Under the pieces are notes generated by a model, which saw nothing but the letters and a program-made list of their open reading frames with translations, made no database searches and was not told the DNA's origin. This document shows positions 15,512 through 23,697 of a stretch of 64,000 nucleotides of DNA, one piece after another (positions within the stretch are counted from its first letter, which is position 1; the number at the start of each line of letters is the position of its first letter). Origin of the DNA: Opitutaceae bacterium (GTDB lineage Bacteria > Verrucomicrobiota > Verrucomicrobiia > Opitutales > Opitutaceae); the NCBI GenBank assembly GCA_016794625.1, contig JAEUGY010000047.1, positions 33,757-97,756 on the forward strand. Reading direction: 5' to 3'. The position numbers and the translations under genes were made by a program.

Positions 15512-16462
15512 TCAGCTTTTTTTGGCTGCTTCCGGGGTCGCCGGGGCCTCGATCCCGAAGACGGCGCGCGCGTAGTTCTCGATGTTGAAGGGCTGGAGAT
15601 CCTCGGCTTGTTCGCCCAAGCCGAGGAAAAAGATCGGAAGCTTCAGCTCGCGCCAGATGCCGACGATGGCGCCGCCGCGGCTCGTGCCGTCGAGCTTGGT
15701 CACGACCAGACCGGTCAGGCCGAAACTCTGGTGAAACACCTTGGCCTGCTCGATCGAGTTGCTGCCGAGGGAACCGTCGACCACCAGCCAGCGATGCTGC
15801 GGTGCGGTGGGGTCGTGTTTCTGCAGCACGCGGCGGATTTTGGCCAGCTCCTCCATGAGGTTGCTCTTGGTGTGCAGCCGGCCTGCGGTGTCGATGATGA
15901 GAAAGTCGCGAGCGCGCGCGCGGGCGGCTTGGAAAGCATCGAAGGCCACCGCCGCCGCGTCGGCTCCGGTGTGGCTGGCGATCAGCTCCAGGTCGAGCCG
16001 CTGCGCCCACGTCTTGAGCTGCTCGACGGCGGCGGCGCGGAAGGTGTCGCAGGCGGCGACGGTGACCGAGGCGCCGTCTTGTTTCAGCATCCACGCCAGT
16101 TTGGCCGAGGTCGTGGTTTTGCCGGAGCCATTGACCCCGATCATGACAATCGTGGTCGGGCTGGTGGCGGCGCGGGTCAGCACGCCCTCGCTTCCGGCCA
16201 GCACCCGGCGCAGCACGGCGGCGCCGATGGCGGCGGCATCCTGGCCGCGCAGGTCCTTGTCCTTGCGGGTCGCTTCCTTGATCTCCGCCAAGATCTCCTC
16301 GGTCGTGGCCACGCCAAAGTCGGCGGTGTAGAGCGCCTCTTCGAGCGTCTCGAGGGAGGAGGCGTCGATGGAGCGCCCGGAGAAGAGCCCACGCGTCTTC
16401 TCCGCGATGGCGCCGACCGTCTTGGCGAGGCCGTCTTTGAACTTTTTGAAGAGACCGAACAT
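15512..16462 (-). CDS. ftsY: Signal recognition particle receptor FtsY
   Basis: The SRP receptor GTPase that docks ribosome-SRP complexes at the inner membrane. The 316-residue protein starts MFGLFKKFKDGLAKTVG at ATG 16462 and has only a short A-domain before the N domain. NG-domain motifs are intact: GVNGSGKTTTSAKLA (G1), DTFRAAAVEQL (G2/insertion box), DTAGRLHTKSNLMEEL (G3), TKLDGTSRGG (G4). It is the last gene in the minus-strand run ribBX-ribH-nusB-ftsY, separated from nusB by 218 bases containing inverted repeats. Confidence 0.97.
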   Translation of the reverse strand: MFGLFKKFKDGLAKTVGAIAEKTRGLFSGRSIDASSLETLEEALYTADFGVATTEEILAEIKEATRKDKDLRGQDAAAIGAAVLRRVLAGSEGVLTRAATSPTTIVMIGVNGSGKTTTSAKLAWMLKQDGASVTVAACDTFRAAAVEQLKTWAQRLDLELIASHTGADAAAVAFDAFQAARARARDFLIIDTAGRLHTKSNLMEELAKIRRVLQKHDPTAPQHRWLVVDGSLGSNSIEQAKVFHQSFGLTGLVVTKLDGTSRGGAIVGIWRELKLPIFFLGLGEQAEDLQPFNIENYARAVFGIEAPATPEAAKKS

Positions 16463-16478
16463 GGAATGGAAGAGGCGG

Positions 16479-16669
16479 AAAAACGCGGAGTGGCGGAGGC
16501 GCGGGGGTTGGGAGGCGCTGAGACGCTGGGGCGCGGAGGACGGAGAGCGGGTGATGAGACGGGTGCTTGGATCAGGACGATCGGTCGGAGGACAAGAAAA
16601 TCGCAGAGAACGGGTGAAGCCGTGCGGTGGACCGGATGGCACGCGGCGTCACCGCGTCTCCGCGTTTTT
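16479..16669. repeat. 12-bp inverted repeat bracketing the ftsY-nusB gap
   Basis: AAAAACGCGGAG at 16479-16490 and its exact reverse complement CTCCGCGTTTTT at 16658-16669, separated by a purine-rich stretch with imperfect GGCGCNGAGACGC-type motifs. No coding frame in the gap is convincing. It could form a long stem between the two genes or be the ends of a small repeat unit. Confidence 0.6.
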
Positions 16670-16680
16670 CCGGGTTTTCC

Positions 16681-17133
16681 TCAGGCCGGTGTCTCGGCCT
16701 TGCGGGCGTCGCGGCCGAGCTGGCCCTTCAGGCGGTCGAGGATGCCGTTGATGAAGCGCTTTGCGTCGTTGTTGGAGAACTGTTTGGAAAGGTCGATGGC
16801 CTCGTTGATCGAGACGACCGGCGGGATGTCGTTGCGGTACTTCATCTCGAAGATGGCGAGCCGCAGGATGGCGAGGTCGATCTTGGCGATGCGGTCGAAC
16901 TCCCAGTTGTGGGCCAGGGACCGGATGTGTCCGTCGATCTCGGCCATGTGCTGGATCGATCCGTGGATCAGCTCCTCGCCGAAGGCGTAGTGCTCACGTG
17001 GATTCTCCTGGCTCTCGAAGAAGACACGCAGGTCCTCGGTCAGGTTCATCGGAGGATTGATGCTCCAGGCAAACAGGTACTGGAGGGCGGCGACGCGGCC
17101 GTCGCGGCGCTGGGCGAACTGAGCTTTGCTCAT
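16681..17133 (-). CDS. nusB: Transcription antitermination factor NusB
   Basis: A 150-residue all-helical RNA-binding protein that, with NusE/S10, binds boxA of rRNA operons. Recognisable features are RRDGRVAALQYLFAWS at the start and the C-terminal block KIDLAILRLAIFEMKYRNDIPPVVSINEAIDLSKQFS, followed by KRFINGILDRL. It lies 43 bases downstream of ribH; the ribH-nusB pair is a widespread bacterial arrangement. Start ATG 17133 gives the usual length. Confidence 0.96.
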   Translation of the reverse strand: MSKAQFAQRRDGRVAALQYLFAWSINPPMNLTEDLRVFFESQENPREHYAFGEELIHGSIQHMAEIDGHIRSLAHNWEFDRIAKIDLAILRLAIFEMKYRNDIPPVVSINEAIDLSKQFSNNDAKRFINGILDRLKGQLGRDARKAETPA

Positions 17134-17176
17134 CGGAGAGAGGAAGGACGAAAGAACGTTGGGACGAGGAAAAGGA

Positions 17177-17650
17177 TCACCGGCGCAGGCGTCGGTGGAG
17201 GGCGGCCATTTCGAGGGCGGCTTCGGCGAACTCCACCCCGCGATTGATCCGGCCGATGGTGCGTTCCTCGGCCTGGGCGCGGGTGTTGGCTACGATGACG
17301 CCGTTGATCACCGGGGCGCGGCGGGCGAGGGAAATCTGCTGCAGGGCAAAGGAGACGCTGTTGCCGACCATTTCGTGGTGGTTGGTATCGCCGCCAATCA
17401 ACACCCCCAGCGCGAGCGCGCAGTCGAAACGTCCGCTGCGCAGCAGCGCATCGATGCCAAACGGCACCTCATGCGAGCCGGGCACCCGTTCGATCCGGAT
17501 ACGGGCGGGTTTGACGCCGGCGGCGACCAGGGTGGCCTGGGCCCGGTCGACGAGGGCGTCGACCAGGGCCGGATTGAACCGGGCGGCGACCACGGCGAAG
17601 GAGAGACGGGACGCGTCGAGCGGGCGGAGTTTGGGAGCGTCGAGGCTCAT
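17177..17650 (-). CDS. ribH: 6,7-dimethyl-8-ribityllumazine synthase
   Basis: Condenses 3,4-dihydroxy-2-butanone 4-phosphate with the ribitylaminouracil to give lumazine, the penultimate riboflavin step. The 157-residue protein shows FAVVAARFNPALVDAL, VPGSHEVPFGIDALL, ALGVLIGGDTNHHEMV (with the catalytic His) and PVINGVIVANTRAQAEER, all canonical. It is directly downstream of ribBX, whose DHBP synthase half makes its substrate. Confidence 0.97.
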   Translation of the reverse strand: MSLDAPKLRPLDASRLSFAVVAARFNPALVDALVDRAQATLVAAGVKPARIRIERVPGSHEVPFGIDALLRSGRFDCALALGVLIGGDTNHHEMVGNSVSFALQQISLARRAPVINGVIVANTRAQAEERTIGRINRGVEFAEAALEMAALHRRLRR

Positions 17651-17714
17651 GATCGGAAGACGATGAAGGAGGGACGGGCGGACGGACGATCGAGGCAGCC
17701 GGAAGGGGCGACGA

Positions 17715-18821
17715 TCAAAGCGGAACCTGCTCGACCAGCTCCAGGCCGTAGCCGTCGAGCCCGATGACTTTGCGGGGATTGTTGGTCATCAACCGGATCC
17801 GGCCGAGACCGAGGGCGGCGAGAATCTGGGCGCCGATGCCATAGTCGCGGAAGCTCATCGCCGGGGCGCCGTCGCCGGGATGGGATTGAAGGCGTCGCAG
17901 CATCAGGTCGCCGGCGTTGGCCGGTTCCATGTAGAGAATGACGCCACGTCCGGCCTTGGCGACGGCGGCCAGGGCGGTGTGGAGCGATCGATAGCTGTCC
18001 ATGCCCTTGGCTCGGAAGACATCGCTCAGGAGGTTTTCGCTGTGGACGCGCACCAGGGTTGGTTCCGGTCCGGGAGAGCCCATGACGAGGGCGAGATGGT
18101 GGCGTCCGTCGAGCCGGCTGCGAAACACGTGCAGGGTGAAATCACCAAACTCGGTGGCGAACGGCTGGGTGGACACGCACTCAATCAGTTGATCGCGGCG
18201 TACCCGGTGTTCGATCAGCTGGGCGATGGAGATCATTTTCAGGCCGAACCGGTGCTTGAACTCGATCAATTCCGGCAGGCGCTGGACGGTGCCGTCGTCG
18301 TTGACCAGTTCGCAGAGCACCCCGCTCGGATGCAGTCCCGCGAGGATGGCGAGGTCGACGGCGGCTTCCGTGTGGCCGGCGCGCTCCAGCACCCCGCCGG
18401 AACGGGCGCGCAAGGGGAACACGTGACCAGGCTGGACGAGTTGTTCCGGCCGGGACTCGGCTCCGGCGAGGATGCGGATGGTCTGGGTGCGATCGTACGC
18501 GCTGATGCCCGTGGAAATGCCTTCGGCGGCGTCCACACTGACCGTGAAGTCGGTCCGATGGGATTCGCGATTGCGGGCGACCATTGGACCCAGGCCGAGC
18601 CGCTTGAGCTGATGTTCCAGCATGGGTACGCACACGATGCCGCTGCAGTAGCGAATCATCATGTTGATCGTTTGCGGAGTCGCCTTGGCGGCCGCCATGA
18701 TCAGATCGCCCTCATTTTCACGATCCTCGTCGTCCGTCACGATCACCAACTTGCCTTCGTTGATGTCCTGCACGACGGCCTCGACGCTGTCGAACGGGGA
18801 TGCGGAAAGAACTGAACTCAT
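17715..18821 (-). CDS. ribB: 3,4-dihydroxy-2-butanone-4-phosphate synthase with degenerate GTP cyclohydrolase II domain (RibBX type)
   Basis: A 368-residue RibBA-shaped protein. The N-terminal DHBP synthase (residues about 10-205) is intact: DDEDRENEGDLIMAA, SHRTDFTVSVDA, PGHVFPLRARSGGVLERAGHTEAAVDL. The C-terminal half aligns with GTP cyclohydrolase II (GDFTLHVFRS, VRVHSEN, LMTNNPRKV, LVEQVPL), but the three zinc cysteines are replaced by Asn263, Met274 and Ser276 in exact register, and the RQEGRGIGL active-site block reads MEPANAGDLM. The cyclohydrolase is therefore predicted inactive, as in known RibBX proteins. Start ATG 18821 (MSSVLSASPF). First gene of ribBX-ribH-nusB. Confidence 0.93.
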   Translation of the reverse strand: MSSVLSASPFDSVEAVVQDINEGKLVIVTDDEDRENEGDLIMAAAKATPQTINMMIRYCSGIVCVPMLEHQLKRLGLGPMVARNRESHRTDFTVSVDAAEGISTGISAYDRTQTIRILAGAESRPEQLVQPGHVFPLRARSGGVLERAGHTEAAVDLAILAGLHPSGVLCELVNDDGTVQRLPELIEFKHRFGLKMISIAQLIEHRVRRDQLIECVSTQPFATEFGDFTLHVFRSRLDGRHHLALVMGSPGPEPTLVRVHSENLLSDVFRAKGMDSYRSLHTALAAVAKAGRGVILYMEPANAGDLMLRRLQSHPGDGAPAMSFRDYGIGAQILAALGLGRIRLMTNNPRKVIGLDGYGLELVEQVPL

Positions 18822-18962
18822 ACCATCACGCTCCCGCAGTTGGGAAACCGTGTCAACCCGCCGACTTTCACCGCGGCGCCCCCGAACCCGACGATGCGCC
18901 CTCCCGCGGTCACGTTCCCCCGATCCCCGCCCCACGGGAGCGGTGCGAACCCCTGCTTCTCG

Positions 18963-19074
18963 AATAAGGGACAGGCGGATAGGTCGGCGCCGAACAAGGG
19001 ACAGGCGGATGCTGGGGGTCCCCGCTGGCAACCGCGATCGATCAGGGGTGACCCAATAAGGGACAGGCAAAATT
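18963..19074 (+). repeat. GGGACAGGC repeat cluster A (three copies)
   Basis: Three copies of a dispersed motif: AATAAGGGACAGGCGGAT at 18963-18980, AACAAGGGACAGGCGGAT at 18993-19010 and AATAAGGGACAGGCAAAATT at 19055-19074. Spacing between GGG starts is 30 and 62, less regular than in clusters B and C. The array sits in the 402-base divergent gap between ribBX and the transglutaminase gene; CTGGCAACC and GGTTGCG around 19025 and 19093 are remnants of the associated hairpin. The rest of the gap shows no gene. Confidence 0.85.
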
Positions 19075-19223
19075 AAGCGCCTCGAGTAGAGCTGGTTGCG
19101 TTAGAGTCGCCCCCCCGACCGGAAAGACGAAGGCCGCGATGACGGGCGGCCCTTGGAAATTGTCGGTCCCCCGCCCAACGCCGCAATTGCCACCACGCCG
19201 GCCGGGCATCAGATTGACGGTTC

Positions 19224-20099
19224 ATGCGTTTCCGAATCAACCACCGCACGCACTACCGCTATGCCGGCACGGCGTCGGAGTCGTTCATGGAAGCGCGCCT
19301 CACCCCGAGTGATGACGAGAACCAGAAACGCCTCAGTCGGCGTCTCACCACGGTACCGGGCTGTAACATCCACACCTACGCCGACTACTTCGGCAACATC
19401 GTGGAGACCTTCTCGATCGTGCAACGACACGAAGACTTGTTGCTCGAAAGCGTGAGCGAGGTCGAAACGACCCTGCGCGAGCTTCCCCGGGCCGCGTTCG
19501 ACATCAGCATTTCCGAGGCCCGGCAAATTTTCCGTAGCGAACGGCTGCGCCTGTTCGAGTTCCTCATGCCGTCGTCGGCCATCTCGCTCTCGGCCGAGGT
19601 GAACGCCATCGCCAATCGCTTCTTCAAACCCGGCGCCACCCTCGGGCCCGCCCTGCTCAGCCTCAACTCCTGGATCAAGCAGACTTTCCGCTATCAACCG
19701 GGGGCCACGCGCATCGATACCACCGTGCCCGAGATCTTGAAGCTACAAGCGGGTGTTTGTCAGGATTTTGCACAGCTGATGATCGCCGTGCTCCGTTCGG
19801 CGGAAATTCCTGCTCGATACGTGACCGGCTACATCGAAACAGAGACCCAGCGGCGCGCGTCCGAGGAGCAGAAAGCGCCCCAACTCGTCGGCGCGAGTGA
19901 GAGCCACGCCTGGGTCGAGGTCCAGCTGCCGGGTGGGTTTTGGTGGCCGCTGGATCCGACCAATGACTGCGTGGCCGGCGAGCGCCACGTGAAGGTGGCG
20001 ATCGGACGCGACTACCGCGACACCTCGCCGACGCGAGGTGTCTTCAAGGGCACGCACACGCAAAAACTGAGCGTGGCCGTGCTGATGCAACGGATTTGA
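19224..20099 (+). CDS. Transglutaminase-like cysteine protease family protein
   Basis: A 291-residue protein of the bacterial transglutaminase-like family (about 280-300 residues usual). Residues 1-90 form the beta-rich N-terminal domain (MRFRINHRTHYRYAGTASESFMEARL), followed by the catalytic core with Cys179 in GVCQDFAQ, His in SHAWVEVQLPGG and Asp in WPLDPTND. No signal peptide, so cytoplasmic. The family acts as proteases or amide hydrolases with largely unknown substrates. It stands alone, convergent with korB 21 bases away. Confidence 0.92.
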   Translation: MRFRINHRTHYRYAGTASESFMEARLTPSDDENQKRLSRRLTTVPGCNIHTYADYFGNIVETFSIVQRHEDLLLESVSEVETTLRELPRAAFDISISEARQIFRSERLRLFEFLMPSSAISLSAEVNAIANRFFKPGATLGPALLSLNSWIKQTFRYQPGATRIDTTVPEILKLQAGVCQDFAQLMIAVLRSAEIPARYVTGYIETETQRRASEEQKAPQLVGASESHAWVEVQLPGGFWWPLDPTNDCVAGERHVKVAIGRDYRDTSPTRGVFKGTHTQKLSVAVLMQRI

Positions 20100-20120
20100 G
20101 GGGGCGCCCCCTCCTGCGCG

Positions 20121-21068
20121 TCAGCGGAGCCGGGCGAAGGTACTCTGCAGCAACTGGAGATCGCTGGCGCCCTTGGTACGTTCACGCGCCCGGGCGATCA
20201 GATCCGCCTCAAGCTGGTTCTTGGTCGGGCGCTTCTTGTCGAGAAACACACCGAACAGGCCGGGCCAGGGTTCGGAAGCGAGGCGGTAGGCGGCGACTTC
20301 ATCCGTGGTGTCGTGGCGGGCGGCGTCCTCCGGGGTGCCGTCGTGTTTCTTCTCCTGAATGAGACCGAAGGTGCCGCCTTTGCGCGGAACGCTGCTGTCA
20401 AAGGCCCCGGGATAGAACTCGACGCACTCGGATAGGATTTCGATGACCGAGAACCCGTCGTGCTGCGCGGCGCGCATGATCATCTCGGTCATGTGGTTGA
20501 CCTGCGTGGCGTGGCTGCGCGCGATGAAGGTGGCGCCGCTGTCGACCAGCTTGCGCATCGGATTGATCGGCTGGTCAAAGGCGCCGGTCGGGTCGGTCTT
20601 GGTCTTGAAGCCGATGGGCGAAGTGGGCGACGTCTGCTTCTTGGTCAGGCCGTAGACGAAGTTATCCATGATCACGTAGGTGAGCCGTGGATTCTTGCGG
20701 GCCACGTGGTCAAGATGGTTGCCCCCGATCGAAAAGCCATCGCCGTCGCCGCCGAAGACGAAGACGTGCAGATCGTCGCGACCCAGACTGACTCCGGCCG
20801 AGAACGGCAGGGAGCGGCCATGGATGTAGTGGCCGCCGTGGGTGTTGACAAAGTACGGAAAGCGCGAGGAGCAGCCGATGCCCGCCATGGTCACGATTTT
20901 CTCGTGCGGGTAATTGAGTTTTTCCAGGGCGCGGTAGTAGCAATGCAGGACGGCGAAGTCGCCGCATCCGGGGCACCACGTCGGGTGGTCGGCCGTCAGG
21001 GCTTTTTTGGTCAGCGGTGCGCGATCCGTGGCGGGCAGGACGGGGGGAAGGATTTCGGGAGCGGACAT
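20121..21068 (-). CDS. korB: 2-oxoacid:ferredoxin oxidoreductase subunit beta (KorB-like)
   Basis: The thiamine-pyrophosphate and 4Fe-4S subunit. The 315-residue protein has CPGCG near the N-terminus, GIGCSSRFP and the TPP/Mg site GDGDGFSIGGNHLDHVARKN followed by IMDNFVYGLTKKQTSPTSP. It decarboxylates a 2-oxoacid, most likely 2-oxoglutarate, reducing ferredoxin. It follows the alpha subunit gene by 60 bases on the same strand. Exact substrate (2-oxoglutarate versus pyruvate) cannot be fixed from sequence alone. Confidence 0.94.
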   Translation of the reverse strand: MSAPEILPPVLPATDRAPLTKKALTADHPTWCPGCGDFAVLHCYYRALEKLNYPHEKIVTMAGIGCSSRFPYFVNTHGGHYIHGRSLPFSAGVSLGRDDLHVFVFGGDGDGFSIGGNHLDHVARKNPRLTYVIMDNFVYGLTKKQTSPTSPIGFKTKTDPTGAFDQPINPMRKLVDSGATFIARSHATQVNHMTEMIMRAAQHDGFSVIEILSECVEFYPGAFDSSVPRKGGTFGLIQEKKHDGTPEDAARHDTTDEVAAYRLASEPWPGLFGVFLDKKRPTKNQLEADLIARARERTKGASDLQLLQSTFARLR

Positions 21069-21128
21069 GGGGTGAAGGGAAAAGAAGGGTTTCGCAGGCG
21101 GGGGACGAGGGAGCGGAGCCGGGCGGGA

Positions 21129-22955
21129 TCAGACCGTGGTGGCCCGGTCCAGGCGTTTGGTGACGCCGGTGACGATTTCGCTGACCTTGAACGTCAGACC
21201 GTCGGTCTTCGTCAGGCTGCGGATCGCGGGATTGGCGTAGCGGGCGCGAAGCAGGGTGGCCAGCTGGCCGTATCCATAAAGCCCTTCATCGTTGATTTCG
21301 ACGACGATGATGTCGCGGTAGCGTCGGAACAGTTCCTCCAGCCCCGGGGGCAGCGGATTGAGGTGGCGCAGATGGAGCTGGGCCGCCTTGACGCCGTCCT
21401 TGCGCAGCCGTGCGAGGGCCTCGCGGACCGGGCCGTAGGTTGAGCCCCAGCCGACGAGGAGGACGTCGCCCTCGGTATCGCCGAAGGCCTCCGCGGCCGG
21501 CAGCGTGGCGGCGAGGGTCTTGAATTTCTCGCGCCGTTTCGCCGTCATCTTCGTGTGCAGCTGGGGGCTGCCCGTGGGGTGGCCGAGCTCGTCGTGCTCC
21601 AGCCCGGTCACGGTCGGATAGACCCCCGAGCCCACCCGCGATCCCGGCGGGGCGTGGTGGGTGATGCGGTCCAGTGGATACGGCTTGAAGTCGGCGGGCC
21701 GGGCGGAGAGGTCGGGTTTGGGGTCGACCATCAGGGCCGGCAGGTCGGGTTCGTCGAACGCCTCGATGCGGGAGGACAGCGCCTGGTCGGTGAGGATGAT
21801 GACCGGCGTGCTGTAGGCGCGGGCGATGCGGGCGGCTTCGATGGCGATGTAGAAGCAGTCCTCGACGTCGCGCGGGGCGAGCACCACCCGGGGAGCGTCG
21901 CCGTGGCTGCCATACAGGGCCTGCAGCAGATCGCTTTGCTCCACATTTGTCGGCATGCCGGTGCTGGGTCCGCCGCGCTGCACATTGATCACGATCAGGG
22001 GCATTTCTGCCATGACGGCCCAGCCCAGGGCTTCCATCTTCAGCGAAAGACCGGGGCCCGAGCTGCCCGTGATGGCGAGGTGGCCCGAGTAGGAAAAGCC
22101 GAGCGCGTAGGAAACCGCACCCAGCTCATCCTCGGCCTGCACGAAGAGTCCGCCGTACTTGGGGAGTTCGGCGCGCAGCATTTCCATGATGCTGGACCAC
22201 GGGGTGATGGGGTACCCGGAGCCGTAGCGTACGCCAGCGGCGATCAGGCCGTAGGTCATGGCCGAATTGCCATCGAGCGTGACCTGCGGACGGCCGCTGA
22301 TCCGGGTCGGTGGGTTGAACCGGTAGAAGCAGTCGCGCACGTTGTCGGCCGGCCAGGCGTAGCCCGCGTCGAAGGCGAGCATGGCGTTGCGGACGATGTC
22401 CTCCGTCTTGCCGCCGAAGCGCTCTTTGACAAGGGAGCTGAGTTTGACGACGTCGAGATTGAAGACCCGGGCGATCAATCCGAGCACGTAGAGGTTCTTG
22501 CCCTTGTCCTTGGACGAGCCGCCGACCGCCTCGACCGTGCCGGAGGTGATCGGGGCGGCGATGGCAGTGAAGCGTTTGTCGTCGGGGTTCGGTTTGACGT
22601 GATCCGCATCGTACAGGAGCACGCCGCCCGGCCGCAGCGAGGAAAGATGGCTCTCGTAGCTGTGCTGGTAAAAGGCGACGAGGAAGTCGGCTTGATCGCC
22701 GGAGGAGAGGATGTCACCGGTGCCCATGCGCACCTGGAAGATCGACGGACCGCCCGAGATCGTGGACGGAATCGTCATGTACGTCATGACGTCCTGATCG
22801 CTGCGACCGGCCAGACGGGCGAGGAAACCGCCGATCGTTTGGATGCCGTCTTGCGAGTTTCCGGCGAGCCGGATGACGACGTCGTTGAGAGCGCGGGCTT
22901 CAGCGGATGGCAATGCGGAGCCACCGTTGTTTTCAGCGGGATTGGGGCTAACCAT
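21129..22955 (-). CDS. korA: 2-oxoacid:acceptor oxidoreductase subunit alpha with fused gamma domain (KorA-like)
   Basis: A 608-residue gamma-alpha fusion. Residues about 25-215 are the gamma domain (VVIRLAGNSQDGIQTIGGFLARLAG, ISGGPSIFQVRMG); the rest is the alpha pyrimidine-binding part with NSAMTYGLIAAGVRYGSGYPITPWSSIMEML, the YPITP motif binding the substrate/CoA region, and a C-terminal domain II with GWGSTYGPVREAL. Together with KorB it forms the alpha/beta enzyme used for ferredoxin-linked TCA reactions. Start ATG 22955. Confidence 0.95.
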   Translation of the reverse strand: MVSPNPAENNGGSALPSAEARALNDVVIRLAGNSQDGIQTIGGFLARLAGRSDQDVMTYMTIPSTISGGPSIFQVRMGTGDILSSGDQADFLVAFYQHSYESHLSSLRPGGVLLYDADHVKPNPDDKRFTAIAAPITSGTVEAVGGSSKDKGKNLYVLGLIARVFNLDVVKLSSLVKERFGGKTEDIVRNAMLAFDAGYAWPADNVRDCFYRFNPPTRISGRPQVTLDGNSAMTYGLIAAGVRYGSGYPITPWSSIMEMLRAELPKYGGLFVQAEDELGAVSYALGFSYSGHLAITGSSGPGLSLKMEALGWAVMAEMPLIVINVQRGGPSTGMPTNVEQSDLLQALYGSHGDAPRVVLAPRDVEDCFYIAIEAARIARAYSTPVIILTDQALSSRIEAFDEPDLPALMVDPKPDLSARPADFKPYPLDRITHHAPPGSRVGSGVYPTVTGLEHDELGHPTGSPQLHTKMTAKRREKFKTLAATLPAAEAFGDTEGDVLLVGWGSTYGPVREALARLRKDGVKAAQLHLRHLNPLPPGLEELFRRYRDIIVVEINDEGLYGYGQLATLLRARYANPAIRSLTKTDGLTFKVSEIVTGVTKRLDRATTV

Positions 22956-23132
22956 ATTGGGGGAGGTAGAAGGAAGAGACTGAGTTGGTGGGTGACCAAG
23001 TCAAAATCAATGAGGGATCCTAATCACACGGAGAAGGATGCGTGACCCCGCGCCGGTGCAGCATTAGGCGCCGTACCGATGTCTTCGCGGAGGAAACCAG
23101 ACCTGCTGACGTGGGAGCCGGGTCGAACAGGC

Positions 23133-23579
23133 TCAGCCCTTGAAGTCGATCACGTGCGACTCGAGCGTCGCGCCTTCACCGTCGAGCAGGGTGAGGTAAA
23201 CCTTGAAGACCAAAGGAGGCCGAACCTGTTTGTTGGCCTGAAGGGTTAGGCCGTCGCCCGTCGGATTCAGCACCGCTCTGACTTCACCGGTTTTGAGGGG
23301 CGGATTCCACCGGGCGGTGGCGCGACTGGCGGGGCTGGCGACCGGTTTCTTGTCCGCGCCGTAGAATCCGAGGCGGAACGTGCCACCGTTCAAGGAAAGG
23401 CTCATCCAGCCCTCGCCCCGAGGGACGACCACCCCGGGCAGAGCGGGTTCGGCCTCGGGCTCTTTACCGGTGGTGACGCGAGCTCGCGCCGGCGGGGTCG
23501 GCTGGGCCAGCATGGGAACAACCATGCCCAAGGATGCGGCCATCAGCAGTGTCTTCAACACGGGGGCGCTGAGCGTCAT
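23133..23579 (-). CDS. Secreted protein of unknown function
   Basis: A 148-residue product with a signal peptide (MTLSAPVLKTLLMAASLGMVVPMLAQ). The mature part is beta-rich: SLNGGTFRLGFYGADKKPVASPASRATARWNPP and a C-terminal VFKVYLTLLDGEGATLESHVIDFKG. No catalytic motif or cysteine is present. Similar small secreted proteins occur in verrucomicrobia, but I recognise no named family. It lies between rarA and korA on the same strand with its own flanking gaps of 118 and 177 bases. Confidence 0.75.
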   Translation of the reverse strand: MTLSAPVLKTLLMAASLGMVVPMLAQPTPPARARVTTGKEPEAEPALPGVVVPRGEGWMSLSLNGGTFRLGFYGADKKPVASPASRATARWNPPLKTGEVRAVLNPTGDGLTLQANKQVRPPLVFKVYLTLLDGEGATLESHVIDFKG

Positions 23580-23697
23580 AGGTGGAATCTATCGACATGG
23601 CTCGTCAGCACAAGTGCCCGAGCGTGAAGAACCCGTGAACTTGGTGACGCACCGGACACCGCTGAACCGGTCTGAAGTGACCGCGAATCCCCGAGGT

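Noticed and set aside
17715..18821. RibA half as a zinc-independent paralogue linked to the nearby zinc locus
   Set aside because: Catalytic residues besides the cysteines are also lost, so a dead RibBX domain is the simpler reading.
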